The notes below the pieces were generated by a model, which did not search any database, was not told where the DNA came from, and saw nothing but the letters and a program-made list of their open reading frames with translations. Shown here piece by piece: positions 55,123-64,000 of a stretch of 64,000 bases of DNA (position 1 is the stretch's first letter; every line of letters starts with the position of its first letter). A program made the translations under genes and the position numbers. The stretch is from Rhizobium sp. NZLR1 (GTDB taxonomy: Bacteria; Pseudomonadota; Alphaproteobacteria; Rhizobiales; Rhizobiaceae): positions 129,501 to 193,500 of the forward strand of contig NZ_CP071632.1 of assembly GCF_017357385.1 (NCBI RefSeq), written 5' to 3'.

Positions 55123-55598
55123 CAGTTGTCTCCCCGCACCATGGTGAAGAAATCGACGCGGGTCGCTGCCGTCTCGTCCGCCTTGCGGCGTTCGGCATCG
55201 GCGATCCGTTCGGCGACGGGCAAAAGCAGTGCCTGTTCGACAAAATCCTTCGTCGCCTCCTCCTGCCAGAGCGCGTCGAAGATCGCCGCCAGCCGGGCCT
55301 TCTCACGGTCGGTGCCCAGCGCCTGGGCATGGCCGATCGCCCCGGAGACGAGCCGGACCGTGGCCCGGGTCACTGTGACCTCGCCAAGATTGAAGGGAGC
55401 GCCGCCGCCGCCGATGCGGCCGCGGACCATCACCAACCCGGTCTCCGGTCCGCGCACCGGATGTGCCGCGGGCTTTTCCGGCAACGCGTTCCAGACCGCC
55501 GAGAGTTCGCTCAGTTCCGCGCGCGCCAGCAGGTCGGCGGCGCGTTTGCGCCCGGATGCCGTCTGTGGCGTTGCGCCTGTCCTATCCGCTGATATCAT
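55122..55598 (-). CDS. phnG: C-P lyase subunit PhnG
   Basis: 158 residues. ARAELSELSAVWNALPEKPA, PVRGPETGLVMVRGRIGGGG and APFNLGEVTVTRATVRL match PhnG, part of the PhnGHIJ core. It is the first gene of the phn operon, with ribosome site GAGGAAGCGACA before the ATG. The operator-like palindrome at 55614-55631 lies 16 bases upstream of its start. Confidence 0.94.
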   Translation of the reverse strand: MISADRTGATPQTASGRKRAADLLARAELSELSAVWNALPEKPAAHPVRGPETGLVMVRGRIGGGGAPFNLGEVTVTRATVRLVSGAIGHAQALGTDREKARLAAIFDALWQEEATKDFVEQALLLPVAERIADAERRKADETAATRVDFFTMVRGDN

Positions 55599-55613
55599 TG
55601 TCGCTTCCTCAAA

Positions 55614-55631
55614 TGTCTATTGATATAGACA
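55614..55631. promoter_or_regulatory. Operator-like palindrome between phnG and phnF
   Basis: TGTCTAT-TGAT-ATAGACA, perfect seven-base arms. It is centred in the 108-base divergent region and resembles the TATAGAC-type sites of GntR/HutC regulators, so PhnF is the likely ligand. Confidence 0.65.
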
Positions 55632-55706
55632 ACCATACAAGATATACCTACGCTTAAATCGATGTGGTGACAAGCGTGTGACATCGGACGTGGGAACGGG
55701 GGCGGA

Positions 55707-56444
55707 ATGCCAGGATTAAAGCAGGTGCAAAGGCAGACGGGCGTGGCGCTCTGGCGCCAGATCGCCGATCGGATCCGCGAAGCGATCAGCAGCGGTACCT
55801 ATGACGAGACCGGAATGGTGCCGCCGGAGACGGTCCTGGCGCTGCAATTCGGCGTCAACCGGCATACGGTGCGGAGCGCTTTGGCGGCCTTGGCGCAGGA
55901 AGGGATCGTCCGTGCGGTACAAGGTCGCGGCACGCTGATCGAGCGCAAGGAGCGGCTGAATTTCCCGATTGCCCGGCGCACGCGATTTACCGCCGGCATC
56001 GGCGATCAGGCGCGCGAGATGCGCGGCCTTCTGCTCGACGAGGTGAAGGAGGAGGCCAGCGCCGAGGTCGCCCGCTGGCTGAATATCAAGCCAGGGGGGC
56101 AGGTGATCCGGCTGGAAACATTGCGCCATGCCGACAGGCGGCCGGTTTCAAAGGCGACGAGCTGGTTTCCTGCCGGGCGTTTTGCCGGGATCGGCGAGGC
56201 CTACCGCAAGCACGAATCGATCACCAAGGCTTTCGCCGAGCTCGGCCTGTCGGACTATGTCCGTGCAACGACCGAGGTGACGGCCGCCCATGCGAATGCA
56301 GCCGATATGGCCGACCTCGAACTCACCCCCGGCGCGATCCTGCTGATCGCAAAGGCGATGAACACTGATCTCGATGGCGTGCCGGTGCAATATTCGATCA
56401 GCCGGTTCGCAGCCGACCGGGTGCAGTTCACCATCGAGAATTGA
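55707..56444 (+). CDS. phnF: PhnF, GntR/HutC-family repressor of the phn operon
   Basis: 245 residues. The winged HTH (~12-78) reads ALWRQIADRIREAISSGTYD and VLALQFGVNRHTVRSALAAL, and the UTRA ligand domain (~95-240) ends PVQYSISRFAADRVQFTIEN. It is transcribed away from phnG with a palindrome between. In other bacteria PhnF represses phn genes when phosphonate or phosphate is unfavourable. Confidence 0.93.
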   Translation: MPGLKQVQRQTGVALWRQIADRIREAISSGTYDETGMVPPETVLALQFGVNRHTVRSALAALAQEGIVRAVQGRGTLIERKERLNFPIARRTRFTAGIGDQAREMRGLLLDEVKEEASAEVARWLNIKPGGQVIRLETLRHADRRPVSKATSWFPAGRFAGIGEAYRKHESITKAFAELGLSDYVRATTEVTAAHANAADMADLELTPGAILLIAKAMNTDLDGVPVQYSISRFAADRVQFTIEN

Positions 56445-56488
56445 GACATGAGGTGCCAGCCGACTCCGGCTGGCACGGACGACAGAAT

Positions 56489-57124
56489 TCAGTGTGCGCC
56501 GGACATATCGCCGAGCACTTCCTTCGACGCGACGGTGGAATCCGCCTTCAGCTTGTAGACCATGGGAACGCCGGTCGCGAGATTGAGGGCAAGCACGCCT
56601 TCTTTGCTCAGCTTGTCGAGCACCATGACAAGCGAGCGCAGCGAATTGCCGTGTGCCGCAACCAGCACCTTCTCGCCGTTGAGCACGCGCGGCAGGATTT
56701 CTGTGAGGTAGTAGGGCCAGACGCGGGCGCCGGTATCGCGCAGGCTCTCGCCCCCGGGCGGCGGCACGTCATAAGAGCGGCGCCAGATATGCACCTGTTC
56801 CTCGCCCCATTTGGCGCGAGCATCGTCTTTGTTGAGACCGGAGAGATCGCCATAGTCGCGCTCGTTCAGCGCCTGGTCGCGGATCGTTGGCAGATCGGGC
56901 TGGCCGACCTTGTCGAGGATGAGCTTCAGCGTGTGCTGCGCGCGCACCAGCACCGAGGTGTAGGCGACGTCGAATTTGATCCCGTATTCGGCAAGCGCCT
57001 TGCCGCCGGCATTGGCCTCCTCGATGCCGAGCGCCGTCAGATCGGGATCCTTCCAGCCGGTGAAGAGATTCTTCAGGTTCCAGTCGCTCTGGCCGTGGCG
57101 AACGAGGACGAGGGTACCGCTCAT
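56489..57124 (-). CDS. gpmA: 2,3-bisphosphoglycerate-dependent phosphoglycerate mutase
   Basis: 211 residues, shorter than the ~250 of E. coli, as usual in alphaproteobacteria. [20 protein letters not shown] carries the phospho-histidine, and [20 protein letters not shown] and [16 protein letters not shown] complete the site. It interconverts 3- and 2-phosphoglycerate. It begins 21 bases after dapB and may be co-transcribed. Confidence 0.95.
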   Translation of the reverse strand: MSGTLVLVRHGQSDWNLKNLFTGWKDPDLTALGIEEANAGGKALAEYGIKFDVAYTSVLVRAQHTLKLILDKVGQPDLPTIRDQALNERDYGDLSGLNKDDARAKWGEEQVHIWRRSYDVPPPGGESLRDTGARVWPYYLTEILPRVLNGEKVLVAAHGNSLRSLVMVLDKLSKEGVLALNLATGVPMVYKLKADSTVASKEVLGDMSGAH

Positions 57125-57145
57125 GAATTTGCCTCCGCAATATCG

Positions 57146-57970
57146 TTATGAAGAAGAAAGCCCGAGCACGTCGAGCATGGAATAGAGACCCGGCTTCTTG
57201 TCGCGCGCCCAGAGTGCGGCCTTGATGGCGCCGCGCGCAAAGATCGAGCGGTCGGCTGCGCTGTGCGACAGGGTGACGATTTCGCCTTCACCGGCGAACA
57301 GCACCGAATGCTCGCCGATGACGGAGCCGCCGCGCAGCGTCGCAAAGCCGATCGTGCCGGCTTGCCGGGCGCCGGTATGGCCGTCGCGCACACGCACGGA
57401 TTTTGCGGCAAGATCGATGCCGCGCCCCTTTGCTGCGGCCTCGCCGAACAGAAGGGCGGTGCCGGAAGGCGCATCCACCTTGTGCTTGTGGTGCATTTCC
57501 AGGATCTCGATATCCCAGTCATCAGGCTCGAGCGCACGCGCGGCCTGCTCGGCGAGCACGCTGAGCAGATTGACCCCGAGGCTCATATTGCCTGATTTGA
57601 CGATACGGGCATGGCGGGCGGCGGCGGCGATCTTGGCATTGTCTTCAGCCGAACAGCCGGTCGTGCCGACGACATGGACGATGCGGGCCTGAGCGGCGAG
57701 GCCGCAGAATTCCGTTGTTGCGGCAGGCGAGGTGAAGTCGAGCACGCCTTCGGCATCCAGAAAGGCATTGAGCGGATCGTCGCCGATAATGACACCGGTC
57801 GGGCCGAGACCGGCGATCTCGCCGGCATCCTTGCCGATAAAGGGCGAACCGCTGCGCTCGACTGCGGCATGGAGTGTGGCGCCCTCAATGGAATGGATGA
57901 GCCGGATCAGCGTCTGCCCCATGCGCCCGGCTGCGCCAACCACCACCAGTTTCATCGCAGCATCGCTCAT
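57146..57970 (-). CDS. dapB: 4-hydroxy-tetrahydrodipicolinate reductase
   Basis: 274 residues. The NAD(P) motif [46 protein letters not shown] and the substrate-binding [16 protein letters not shown] are all present. It makes tetrahydrodipicolinate in lysine and diaminopimelate synthesis. It lies 15 bases from the ABC exporter stop. Confidence 0.96.
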   Translation of the reverse strand: MSDAAMKLVVVGAAGRMGQTLIRLIHSIEGATLHAAVERSGSPFIGKDAGEIAGLGPTGVIIGDDPLNAFLDAEGVLDFTSPAATTEFCGLAAQARIVHVVGTTGCSAEDNAKIAAAARHARIVKSGNMSLGVNLLSVLAEQAARALEPDDWDIEILEMHHKHKVDAPSGTALLFGEAAAKGRGIDLAAKSVRVRDGHTGARQAGTIGFATLRGGSVIGEHSVLFAGEGEIVTLSHSAADRSIFARGAIKAALWARDKKPGLYSMLDVLGLSSS

Positions 57971-57985
57971 GTCATGCTCACCAGG

Positions 57986-59773
57986 TCAGTTTGAATCTGA
58001 GGCCGAAGGCCTCTGCAGATTGTTGAGGCGAGCGTAAAGACCGTCGCGGACCTTCGCAAGCGTCTCGTGATTGCCTTCCTCGACGACGCGGCCCTGCTGC
58101 ATGACGACGATCTTGTCGGCGCGCACCACGGTCGAAAGCCGGTGGGCGATGACGACGACGGTACGGCCGGTCATCGCCTCGTCGAGCGCCTTCTGCACGG
58201 CCGCTTCGGATTCGGTGTCGAGGGCTGAGGTCGCCTCGTCGAGAAGCAGGATCGGCGCATTGCGCACCAGGGCACGCGCAATCGACAGCCGTTGGCGCTG
58301 GCCGCCGGAAAGCGTCACGCCGTTTTCGCCGACCGGCGTCTCGTAACCCTGCGGCTGGGCTGAGATGAAATCATGCGCATAGGCAAGCCGGGCCGCTTCT
58401 TCCACCTCGGCATCGGTCGCTTCCGGCCGGCCATAGCGGATATTGTCGCGGATCGTGCCCTCGAACAGGTAGGGCTGCTGCGAGACATAGGCGAGCTGCT
58501 GGCGCAGCGACTTCTTGGTGATGTGGGCGATGTCCTGTCCGTCGATCAGGATTTCGCCCTCGCGCGGATCGTAGAAGCGCGGAATGAGGTTGATGACGGT
58601 GGATTTGCCGGCCCCCGAAGGGCCGACCAGCGCCGTGGTCGCGCCGCCCTCGGCGATGAAGCTCACACCGCTCAACACGCTCTCACTGCCATAGCCGAAG
58701 GAAACGTTGCGGAATTCGATTCTGGCTTGCGTCACCGTCAGCGGCTGGGCATCCGGCAGGTCGCGCTGGCGCGGCTCCATGTCGAGCAATTCATAGATCA
58801 TCCGCGCATTGACGACGGCACGCTCCATCTGCACCTGCAGGCGGGCAAGCCGGCGGGCCGGGTCATAGGCAAGCAGCAGCGCCGTGACGAAAGAGAAAAA
58901 GGCGCCGGGCGGCACATTGTAGTAGATTGAGCGGTAGGCGGCATAGGCCAGCACGCTGGCGACGGCAAAGCCCGCGAAACTTTCTGTCAGCGGAGACGTG
59001 CGTTCGGAAAGCCGGGCAATCCGGTTCGCCCTGTTTTCGGCACCCTTGATGAGCTTGGTGACCTTGCGTTCCAGTTCGTCTTCCATCGTGAAGGCTTTCA
59101 CGATGGCGATGCCCTGGATCGTCTCCTGCATGGCGCCGAGAACGTGGCTGTTCAAATGCACGGCTTCGCGCGTCGCCGAGCGCAGCCGCTTGGAAACATA
59201 ACGCAGCGCATAAAGCAGCGGCGGGGCCATGATGAACACCGCAAGGCTGAGCAACGGATCCTGGAGGATCATCACGGCCAGCAGCGAAATGAAGGTCAGC
59301 AGGTCGCGCACCGTCGAGGTGATCGTCAAGTTGAGCACATCGCGGATGCCGCTGACGTTCTGGCTCACCTGCGCGGCGATATGGGCAGAGCGGGCCTCGC
59401 TGAAGAAGCCGACCGAAAGCGTCATCAGATGCGAATAGAGCCGGCGCTGGTAACGCGCGACGATATCGTTGCCGACTTTGGAAAGCGTCACCGCCTGGCC
59501 GTAACTGGCAAAACCGCGCAGCACGAAAGCGATGAAAATCGAAAGACAGATGATCCAGACGACGTCGGCGCGCCGGTTGGCGAAGGCCTCGTCGATGATC
59601 GCCCGCATGATCCACGCGGTAAACGCCGTCGAAAGCGCCACCACGATCAAGCAGGCAATCGCAAAGACATAGCCCCAGAGATGATCGCGGCCGTTTTCAG
59701 CGATGATGCGCTTCAGGATGCCGGTTACGGTATCGCTGCTGACGCTCTGCGTTCTGCTTTCCGCCGCTTCCAA
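57986..59773 (-). CDS. ABC exporter, fused membrane and ATP-binding domains (MsbA-like)
   Basis: 595 residues from the TTG at 59773, preceded by AGGAAA at eight bases; no ATG or GTG lies in a plausible place and the open frame upstream covers a repeat. Six membrane helices (~25-320) precede the nucleotide-binding domain with Walker A GPSGAGKSTVINLI, signature LSGGQRQRLSIARALVRNAP, Walker B ILLLDEATSALDTESE and QPYLFEGTIRDNIRYG. The class exports lipids, LPS precursors or peptides; the substrate cannot be told. Confidence 0.9.
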   Translation of the reverse strand: MEAAESRTQSVSSDTVTGILKRIIAENGRDHLWGYVFAIACLIVVALSTAFTAWIMRAIIDEAFANRRADVVWIICLSIFIAFVLRGFASYGQAVTLSKVGNDIVARYQRRLYSHLMTLSVGFFSEARSAHIAAQVSQNVSGIRDVLNLTITSTVRDLLTFISLLAVMILQDPLLSLAVFIMAPPLLYALRYVSKRLRSATREAVHLNSHVLGAMQETIQGIAIVKAFTMEDELERKVTKLIKGAENRANRIARLSERTSPLTESFAGFAVASVLAYAAYRSIYYNVPPGAFFSFVTALLLAYDPARRLARLQVQMERAVVNARMIYELLDMEPRQRDLPDAQPLTVTQARIEFRNVSFGYGSESVLSGVSFIAEGGATTALVGPSGAGKSTVINLIPRFYDPREGEILIDGQDIAHITKKSLRQQLAYVSQQPYLFEGTIRDNIRYGRPEATDAEVEEAARLAYAHDFISAQPQGYETPVGENGVTLSGGQRQRLSIARALVRNAPILLLDEATSALDTESEAAVQKALDEAMTGRTVVVIAHRLSTVVRADKIVVMQQGRVVEEGNHETLAKVRDGLYARLNNLQRPSASDSN

Positions 59774-59860
59774 AAATGAGGTTTCCTGTCTCGGACCAAA
59801 CGCGGCGCGGGGGCGACGCGTACTTTTGCCGGCTCTATAAAGAGTTGGGACTGGTTTGGC

Positions 59861-59904
59861 TAGAGCGCCGCGCGTCCGGATAGGACGCGAAAGGGGCGCT
59901 CTAT
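59861..59904 (-). repeat. Family A-like palindromic repeat, short copy
   Basis: TAGAGCGCC...GGCGCTCTA outer arms around GCGCGTCC-GGAT-AGGACGCG. The shared TAGAGCGCCGCG opening links it to 24097-24132 and the GCGCGTC hairpin to the full family A elements. It lies between glk and the ABC exporter gene. Confidence 0.6.
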
Positions 59905-59921
59905 TGCTCTGCGCGCCGGGG

Positions 59922-60947
59922 TCAGCGCCGCCAGCGGCGGCCTTCCGTCGAGACGCCGAAATTCGCCGGCATGCGGGCATAGGAGGAAAGCCCGGCAAGC
60001 GCTGCCAGCGGATGCGTCACCACATAGGTCGGGATGGTGCGAAGCAGCGCCGTATGCGGCGCCTTGTCCTCGAAGGCGATGCGGAATTCCGGCCTCTTCA
60101 ACGCCGGGAGGATCTTCTGTGAGATGCCGCCGGACAGATAGACGCCGCCGCGCGCCATGAAAACCATCGCCATGTCGCCCGCCACCCGGCCGAGATAGGT
60201 GGCAAACAGCGAGACGGTCTCAACGGCCGCCTTGTCGCTGCCGGCAAGTGCGTGCGAGGTGATGTCGGCCGGATCCTTCATCGTCGGCTGGATGCCGTCG
60301 ACCACGCAGATGGCGTGGTAGAGGTTGACGAGGCCGCGCCCGCAGAGGATCTGCTCGGCGGAGACGCGGCCTTCGATCGTCTCGATATGGGGGAAGATTT
60401 GATAGTCGCGTTTGCTGCGCGGTCCGAGATCGACATGGCCGCCTTCGCCGGGAACCGGGATCCAGCTGTGTTGGGCATGCACCAGCCCGCCGACGCCGAG
60501 ACCGGTGCCCGGTCCGAGCACGACGCGGGAGGCGATCAGGTCGCCGGTGGCGTCGCCGATGCGTTCGCGGTTCTCATCCGAAAGGGCGGCGACTGCCAGC
60601 GCCTGCGCCTCGAAATCGTTGACGACGAGCACGTCCTCCATGCCGAGGCCCTCGATCATCGTCTTTGGCCGCACCACCCAGTCGCAATTGGTCAGCGGGA
60701 TCTCGTCGTCGTTGATCGGGCCGGCGACAGCAAGGATCGCCGAACGCGGCTGCACGGCTGTTTTGTCGAGCACGCCTTGCTGGATCGCTTCCTCGATCGT
60801 CGCGAAATCCGCCGTGCGCACGTTCGGAAACTGCTTCGGCTCGGCATAGGCATCGGTCAGGATGGAGAAGCGGGCATTCGTGCCGCCGATATCGCCGATC
60901 AGGATCGGGAAAGGCAGCGGAGCGGTGCTGTTGTTCGGTTTTGGCAT
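59922..60947 (-). CDS. glk: Glucokinase
   Basis: 341 residues. The phosphate motif [51 protein letters not shown] and [13 protein letters not shown] are all typical of bacterial glucokinase. It phosphorylates glucose with ATP. It begins 17 bases before the mgsA gene on the same strand, so the two may be co-transcribed with mgsA first. Confidence 0.95.
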   Translation of the reverse strand: MPKPNNSTAPLPFPILIGDIGGTNARFSILTDAYAEPKQFPNVRTADFATIEEAIQQGVLDKTAVQPRSAILAVAGPINDDEIPLTNCDWVVRPKTMIEGLGMEDVLVVNDFEAQALAVAALSDENRERIGDATGDLIASRVVLGPGTGLGVGGLVHAQHSWIPVPGEGGHVDLGPRSKRDYQIFPHIETIEGRVSAEQILCGRGLVNLYHAICVVDGIQPTMKDPADITSHALAGSDKAAVETVSLFATYLGRVAGDMAMVFMARGGVYLSGGISQKILPALKRPEFRIAFEDKAPHTALLRTIPTYVVTHPLAALAGLSSYARMPANFGVSTEGRRWRR

Positions 60948-60964
60948 GGCCGGTTCCGTGCTGA

Positions 60965-61345
60965 TCAGGCTTCGAGTGTGGGAAGAAGTTTTATAGCGGT
61001 CGCGCGGTTGAGCGCCATCGGAATATCGTAAAAGATCGCCAGCCGCATCAGCGCCTTGACGTCGACATCGTGCGGCATCGGCGTCAAGGGGTCGACGAAG
61101 AAGATCAGGGCGTCGACCTCGCCGGTCGAAATCAGCGCGCCGATCTGCTGGTCGCCGCCGAGCGGTCCGCTTTTCAGCCTGGTGACGTCGAGATCCGGGG
61201 CGGCGTCGAGCACCCGCCCGCCGGTCGTGCCGGTGGCGACGATCTTCCAGCGGGAGAGGATGTCCCGGTGAGCGCGGGCGAAATCCGCCATGTCGTCTTT
61301 CTTCTGGTCATGCGCAATCAATGCAAGGCATTTGCCGCCGGCCAT
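60965..61345 (-). CDS. mgsA: Methylglyoxal synthase
   Basis: 126 residues. [20 protein letters not shown], the phosphate loop ATGTTGGRV and catalytic Asp motif [20 protein letters not shown] are all present, as is [20 protein letters not shown]. It converts dihydroxyacetone phosphate to methylglyoxal, a bypass of glycolysis that works when phosphate is low, which fits beside glk. Confidence 0.95.
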   Translation of the reverse strand: MAGGKCLALIAHDQKKDDMADFARAHRDILSRWKIVATGTTGGRVLDAAPDLDVTRLKSGPLGGDQQIGALISTGEVDALIFFVDPLTPMPHDVDVKALMRLAIFYDIPMALNRATAIKLLPTLEA

Positions 61346-61456
61346 GAACCCAATCTCCGCCCAAGCAATTCAATCGATTTGACCGCTTCTATACCAAGAA
61401 TTTGCGATTTGAAAGACAGCGCGCCCTCCCTCGGCGCCTCGGTCTCGGGCCGCCCT

Positions 61457-62533
61457 TCATTGTATCGCCGGCTTGTCGTTTGGAACCGGCCCGACATCCG
61501 GCAGTGCCCCATCGGGATCGGCGGCCGGCTCTGCTGCCGGAGCGGCGGTGAGCGCGCTTGCGGCGGAAGCTCCGCTATAGGTGGCGGCCTGCATCGAGGC
61601 GACGGCAGCGGCATCGAGCACCGCGGCGCAGCCCTTCGGCAGGTCCGAAACCATCATCTCGCGCGGCGGCTTCGGCGGTTTGGCGCCGGGCTTCGGCGGT
61701 TTCGGCGGCGCCCAGGGGGCCGGCGTGAACCACCAGGCGAGCGACTTGTCGCAGCCATCGCCGGCGGCAACAGGGGCTTGCGGCGTGCATCCGGCCGCAC
61801 CGGCCGGGCATTTGATGCGGATGTGGAAATGCGAGTCATGGCCGTATTCCGGCCGAAGCTTGCCGAGATTGGTGCGGTCGCCCGTCCAGGTGTCGCACAT
61901 CTTCTTCTTGATCGCCGGGTTGACGAATATGCGTTGCACCTCGGGATAGCTTGCCGCCAGCATCAGCAGCCGCGCCCGCGATTGCGTCCACACGTTCGGG
62001 TCGACGGTCAGGAACTTGTCCTTCTGCAGCATCGTGGTGAAGGGCAGGTCCTCGCGCTCCTTGGCCGTCATGCGGCGCGCCGGCATCGGCGTAAACCAGA
62101 CATCGGCATCGAGGCCGATCTGGTGCGAGGCATGACCGTTGAACATCGGCCCGCCGCGCGGCTGCGCAATATCGCCGACGAGGATACCCGGCCAGCCGGC
62201 ATATTTGGCCCCGTCCTCAGAAAGACGTTCGAGCAGCGAAATCATCGCCGGATTGCCCCAGCGGCGATTGCGCGAAAGCCGCATCGCCTCCCAGGTCGGC
62301 CCGTCGGTCGGCAGCGCCACCGCCCCGGTCATGCAGCCCTTGGCGTAAAAGCCGATCGGCTGCGCCGACCCCTGGGTCGGCATGCTGACGGCGCCGAACT
62401 GGCCTTTGGCGCTGCCTGGGCTTGGCGTCTTCTGCTCAGCGCCGACATCGCCGGCGGCAAGGCCTGCGCCGATTGCGCCGGCAAGCGTCAGTTTGCCGAA
62501 TCTCCTGAAAGCCTGCGCGAAGCCGAAAGCCAT
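61457..62533 (-). CDS. mepA: Penicillin-insensitive murein endopeptidase
   Basis: 358 residues. Signal peptide from MAFGFAQAFRRFGKLTLAGA to the Ala-rich GAGLAAG. The LAS metallopeptidase domain has HASHQIGLDADVWFTPMPAR (Zn ligands) and HDSHFHIRIKCPAG. It cuts D-Ala-meso-DAP cross-links in peptidoglycan. The C-terminal ~110 residues are Ala/Pro/Lys-rich with one PKPGAKPPKPP repeat. The start lies 49 residues inside the open frame, at the signal peptide. Confidence 0.92.
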   Translation of the reverse strand: MAFGFAQAFRRFGKLTLAGAIGAGLAAGDVGAEQKTPSPGSAKGQFGAVSMPTQGSAQPIGFYAKGCMTGAVALPTDGPTWEAMRLSRNRRWGNPAMISLLERLSEDGAKYAGWPGILVGDIAQPRGGPMFNGHASHQIGLDADVWFTPMPARRMTAKEREDLPFTTMLQKDKFLTVDPNVWTQSRARLLMLAASYPEVQRIFVNPAIKKKMCDTWTGDRTNLGKLRPEYGHDSHFHIRIKCPAGAAGCTPQAPVAAGDGCDKSLAWWFTPAPWAPPKPPKPGAKPPKPPREMMVSDLPKGCAAVLDAAAVASMQAATYSGASAASALTAAPAAEPAADPDGALPDVGPVPNDKPAIQ

Positions 62534-62799
62534 ACTATTTCCTTGAACCGCTGCCGAAGTGATTTGCGTCGAATCTATCGTGAAAAGCGATTTTGGTGAA
62601 TCGATGATTTGGCTGGCGGGGATCGCCGCAGGCGGTGACGGATCGCCGCAGCGCTCGCCCGATCCCGCTGACGCTTTCAACCTTGACGCGGCCGAGCCAG
62701 GTCAAATTTTCGCGTGCCCGGCAAAAACCAAACTCTCTCCTGTTTTTCGCCGGTATTTTTCGTATTGTCGAACCCATCAATAATCAGGGGAAAGCGTGA

Positions 62800-64000
62800 A
62801 TGGCTCTGTGGTCGAAGATCGGTGTATTTCTATCGCTTGCGGGGGCCTTGGCGCCCATGACGGCAACGGGTCAGGACCAGCCCTTTAAGATCGGCAGCTC
62901 CGTCATCAGCGAGATGAAGTACAAGCCGGGCTTTGCGCATTTCGACTATGTCAATCCTGATGCACTGAAAGGCGGAGATCTGCGCCTTTCAGCAAGCGGC
63001 GCCTTCGACACCTTCAACCCTCTGCTGGCAAAAGGCCAAACAGCGATAGGTCTGTCGCTTGCCTACGACACGTTGATGAAGCCGGCAGATGACGAACTCC
63101 TGGTCTCCTACGGTCTGCTTGCCGAGGGGCTATCCTATCCCGTTGACGTCTCCAGCGCGACATTTCGCCTGCGCAAGGAGGCGAAATGGGCAGATGGTCA
63201 GCCGGTAACGCCCGAAGACGTCATCTTCAGCCTGGACAAGACCAAGGAATTGAACCCCCTCGCCGGTAACTATTACCATCACGTCGTCAAGGCGGAAAAG
63301 ACCGGCGATCGGGACGTCACCTTCATCTTCGACGAGAAGAACAACCGCGAACTGCCAAACATTCTTGGCCAGTTGATGATCGTGCCGAAACATTGGTGGG
63401 AGGCGGCCGGACCGGATGGCAAGCCGCGCGACATTACCAAGACGACTCTGGAGCCGGTGATGGGTTCCGGGCCTTACAAGATTGCTTCCTTCTCGCCCGG
63501 CGCCACGATCCGTTATGAACTGCGTGACGACTATTGGGGTAAGGATCTCAATGTGAATGTCGGCCAGAACAATTTCCGCAATGTCATCTACACCTATTTC
63601 GGTGATCGGGATGTCGAGTTCGAAGCCTTTCGCGCCGGCAATAGCGACTATTGGCAGGAGACTACGGCTGCCCGCTGGGCGACGGGATATGATTTTCCTG
63701 CAGTCAAGGAAGGACGCGTCAAAAAAGAGGAGGTTGCAAATCCGCTACGCTCCACCGGCATCCTGCAAGCGCTCGTACCCAACATGCGGCGTGACCTCTT
63801 CAAGGACGAGCGGGTCCGCGAGGCGCTGAACTACGGCCTCGATTTCGAGGAGCTGAACCGCACCGTTGCCTTTAACAGTTACAAGCGCATCGACAGCTAT
63901 TTCTGGAACACCGACCTCGCCTCCTCCGGTCTGCCGCAGGGGCGTGAGCTCGAATTACTGCAAGGCCTGAAAGACAAGATTCCCCCGGAGGTCTTCACAA
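62800..64000 (+). CDS. YejA-like oligopeptide ABC transporter substrate-binding protein (cut by window edge)
   Basis: 400 codons lie in the window; the stop is beyond its right end. ATG at 62800 follows GGGGAAAGCGTGA. A signal peptide (~1-25) is followed by a family 5 solute-binding domain: HFDYVNPDALKGGDLRLSAS, the GAFDTFNP segment, RLRKEAKWADGQPVTPEDV and EPVMGSGPYKIASF. The YVNPDALKGG form is typical of YejA, which takes up oligopeptides and microcin C. Whether yejBEF follows cannot be seen. Confidence 0.9.
   Translation, partial: MALWSKIGVFLSLAGALAPMTATGQDQPFKIGSSVISEMKYKPGFAHFDYVNPDALKGGDLRLSASGAFDTFNPLLAKGQTAIGLSLAYDTLMKPADDELLVSYGLLAEGLSYPVDVSSATFRLRKEAKWADGQPVTPEDVIFSLDKTKELNPLAGNYYHHVVKAEKTGDRDVTFIFDEKNNRELPNILGQLMIVPKHWWEAAGPDGKPRDITKTTLEPVMGSGPYKIASFSPGATIRYELRDDYWGKDLNVNVGQNNFRNVIYTYFGDRDVEFEAFRAGNSDYWQETTAARWATGYDFPAVKEGRVKKEEVANPLRSTGILQALVPNMRRDLFKDERVREALNYGLDFEELNRTVAFNSYKRIDSYFWNTDLASSGLPQGRELELLQGLKDKIPPEVFT

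Noticed and set aside
59774..59998. Upstream extension of the ABC exporter
   Set aside because: It crosses a palindromic repeat and has no ribosome site; TTG at 59773 has AGGAAA at the right distance.

Overview
The window is a high-GC alphaproteobacterial chromosome segment. The rimP-nusA-ylxR-infB order, dnaX with the SRP RNA gene beside it, the CTTG(N17)CTATAT-type promoters, the dispersed palindromic repeats and the protein sequences all point to Rhizobium, most likely the R. leguminosarum / R. etli group. It is almost entirely core chromosome. I see no rRNA, tRNA, CRISPR array, insertion sequence or prophage.

Layout. 1-3.6 kb: minus-strand rimP-nusA-ylxR-infB operon (infB cut by the window edge) behind a clear promoter and an apparent attenuator. 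3.6-7.2 kb: MFS exporter, acetyltransferase and a lytic transglycosylase whose start lies in a repeat. 7.2-11 kb: recR, MOSC protein, ybaB, dnaX and the SRP RNA gene. 11-13.9 kb: HIT protein, nudC, a WYL regulator and two small genes that share an operator-like palindrome. 14-19.5 kb: pheA, kdsB, membrane cytochrome c, AEC transporter, PfkB kinase, SH3 protein. 19.5-23 kb: 2-hydroxyacid dehydrogenase and the recF-moeB-GNAT operon. 23-30.3 kb: XRE regulator, dnaJ-dnaK with a heat-shock type promoter, class A PBP. 30.3-32.3 kb: gene-poor, with repeats and orphan terminators. 32.3-42.9 kb: M20 peptidase, MHYT-GGDEF-EAL protein, MarR regulator, polA, a soluble FtsK-like translocase. 42.9-56.4 kb: a complete carbon-phosphorus lyase system, phnGHIJKL, acyltransferase, phnCDEE, a 2H-phosphoesterase-like gene and phnMN, with divergent phnF. 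56.5-64 kb: gpmA, dapB, ABC exporter, glk, mgsA, mepA and the start of a YejA-like solute-binding protein.

How the genes work together. The phn cluster encodes uptake of phosphonates (PhnCDEE), activation to the ribose-1-phosphonate triphosphate (PhnGHIL), pyrophosphate removal (PhnM), C-P cleavage (PhnJ with PhnK) and PRPP recycling (PhnN). PhnP, the cyclic phosphodiesterase, is not seen; a protein with two HxTx motifs may replace it.

The least explained material is non-coding. Three intergenic regions fold on paper into chains of hairpins with C-rich, anti-Shine-Dalgarno-like loops ending in terminators: 31142-31249 (+), 36868-37018 (-) and 23128-23240 (-). The first has a GGAAC(N16)TGTT element of the EcfG general-stress type just upstream. 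A fourth orphan terminator at 32288-32315 follows a perfect TTAA(N7)TTAAC CtrA-type box. Three dispersed repeat families are also present, and one of them repeatedly abuts stop codons.
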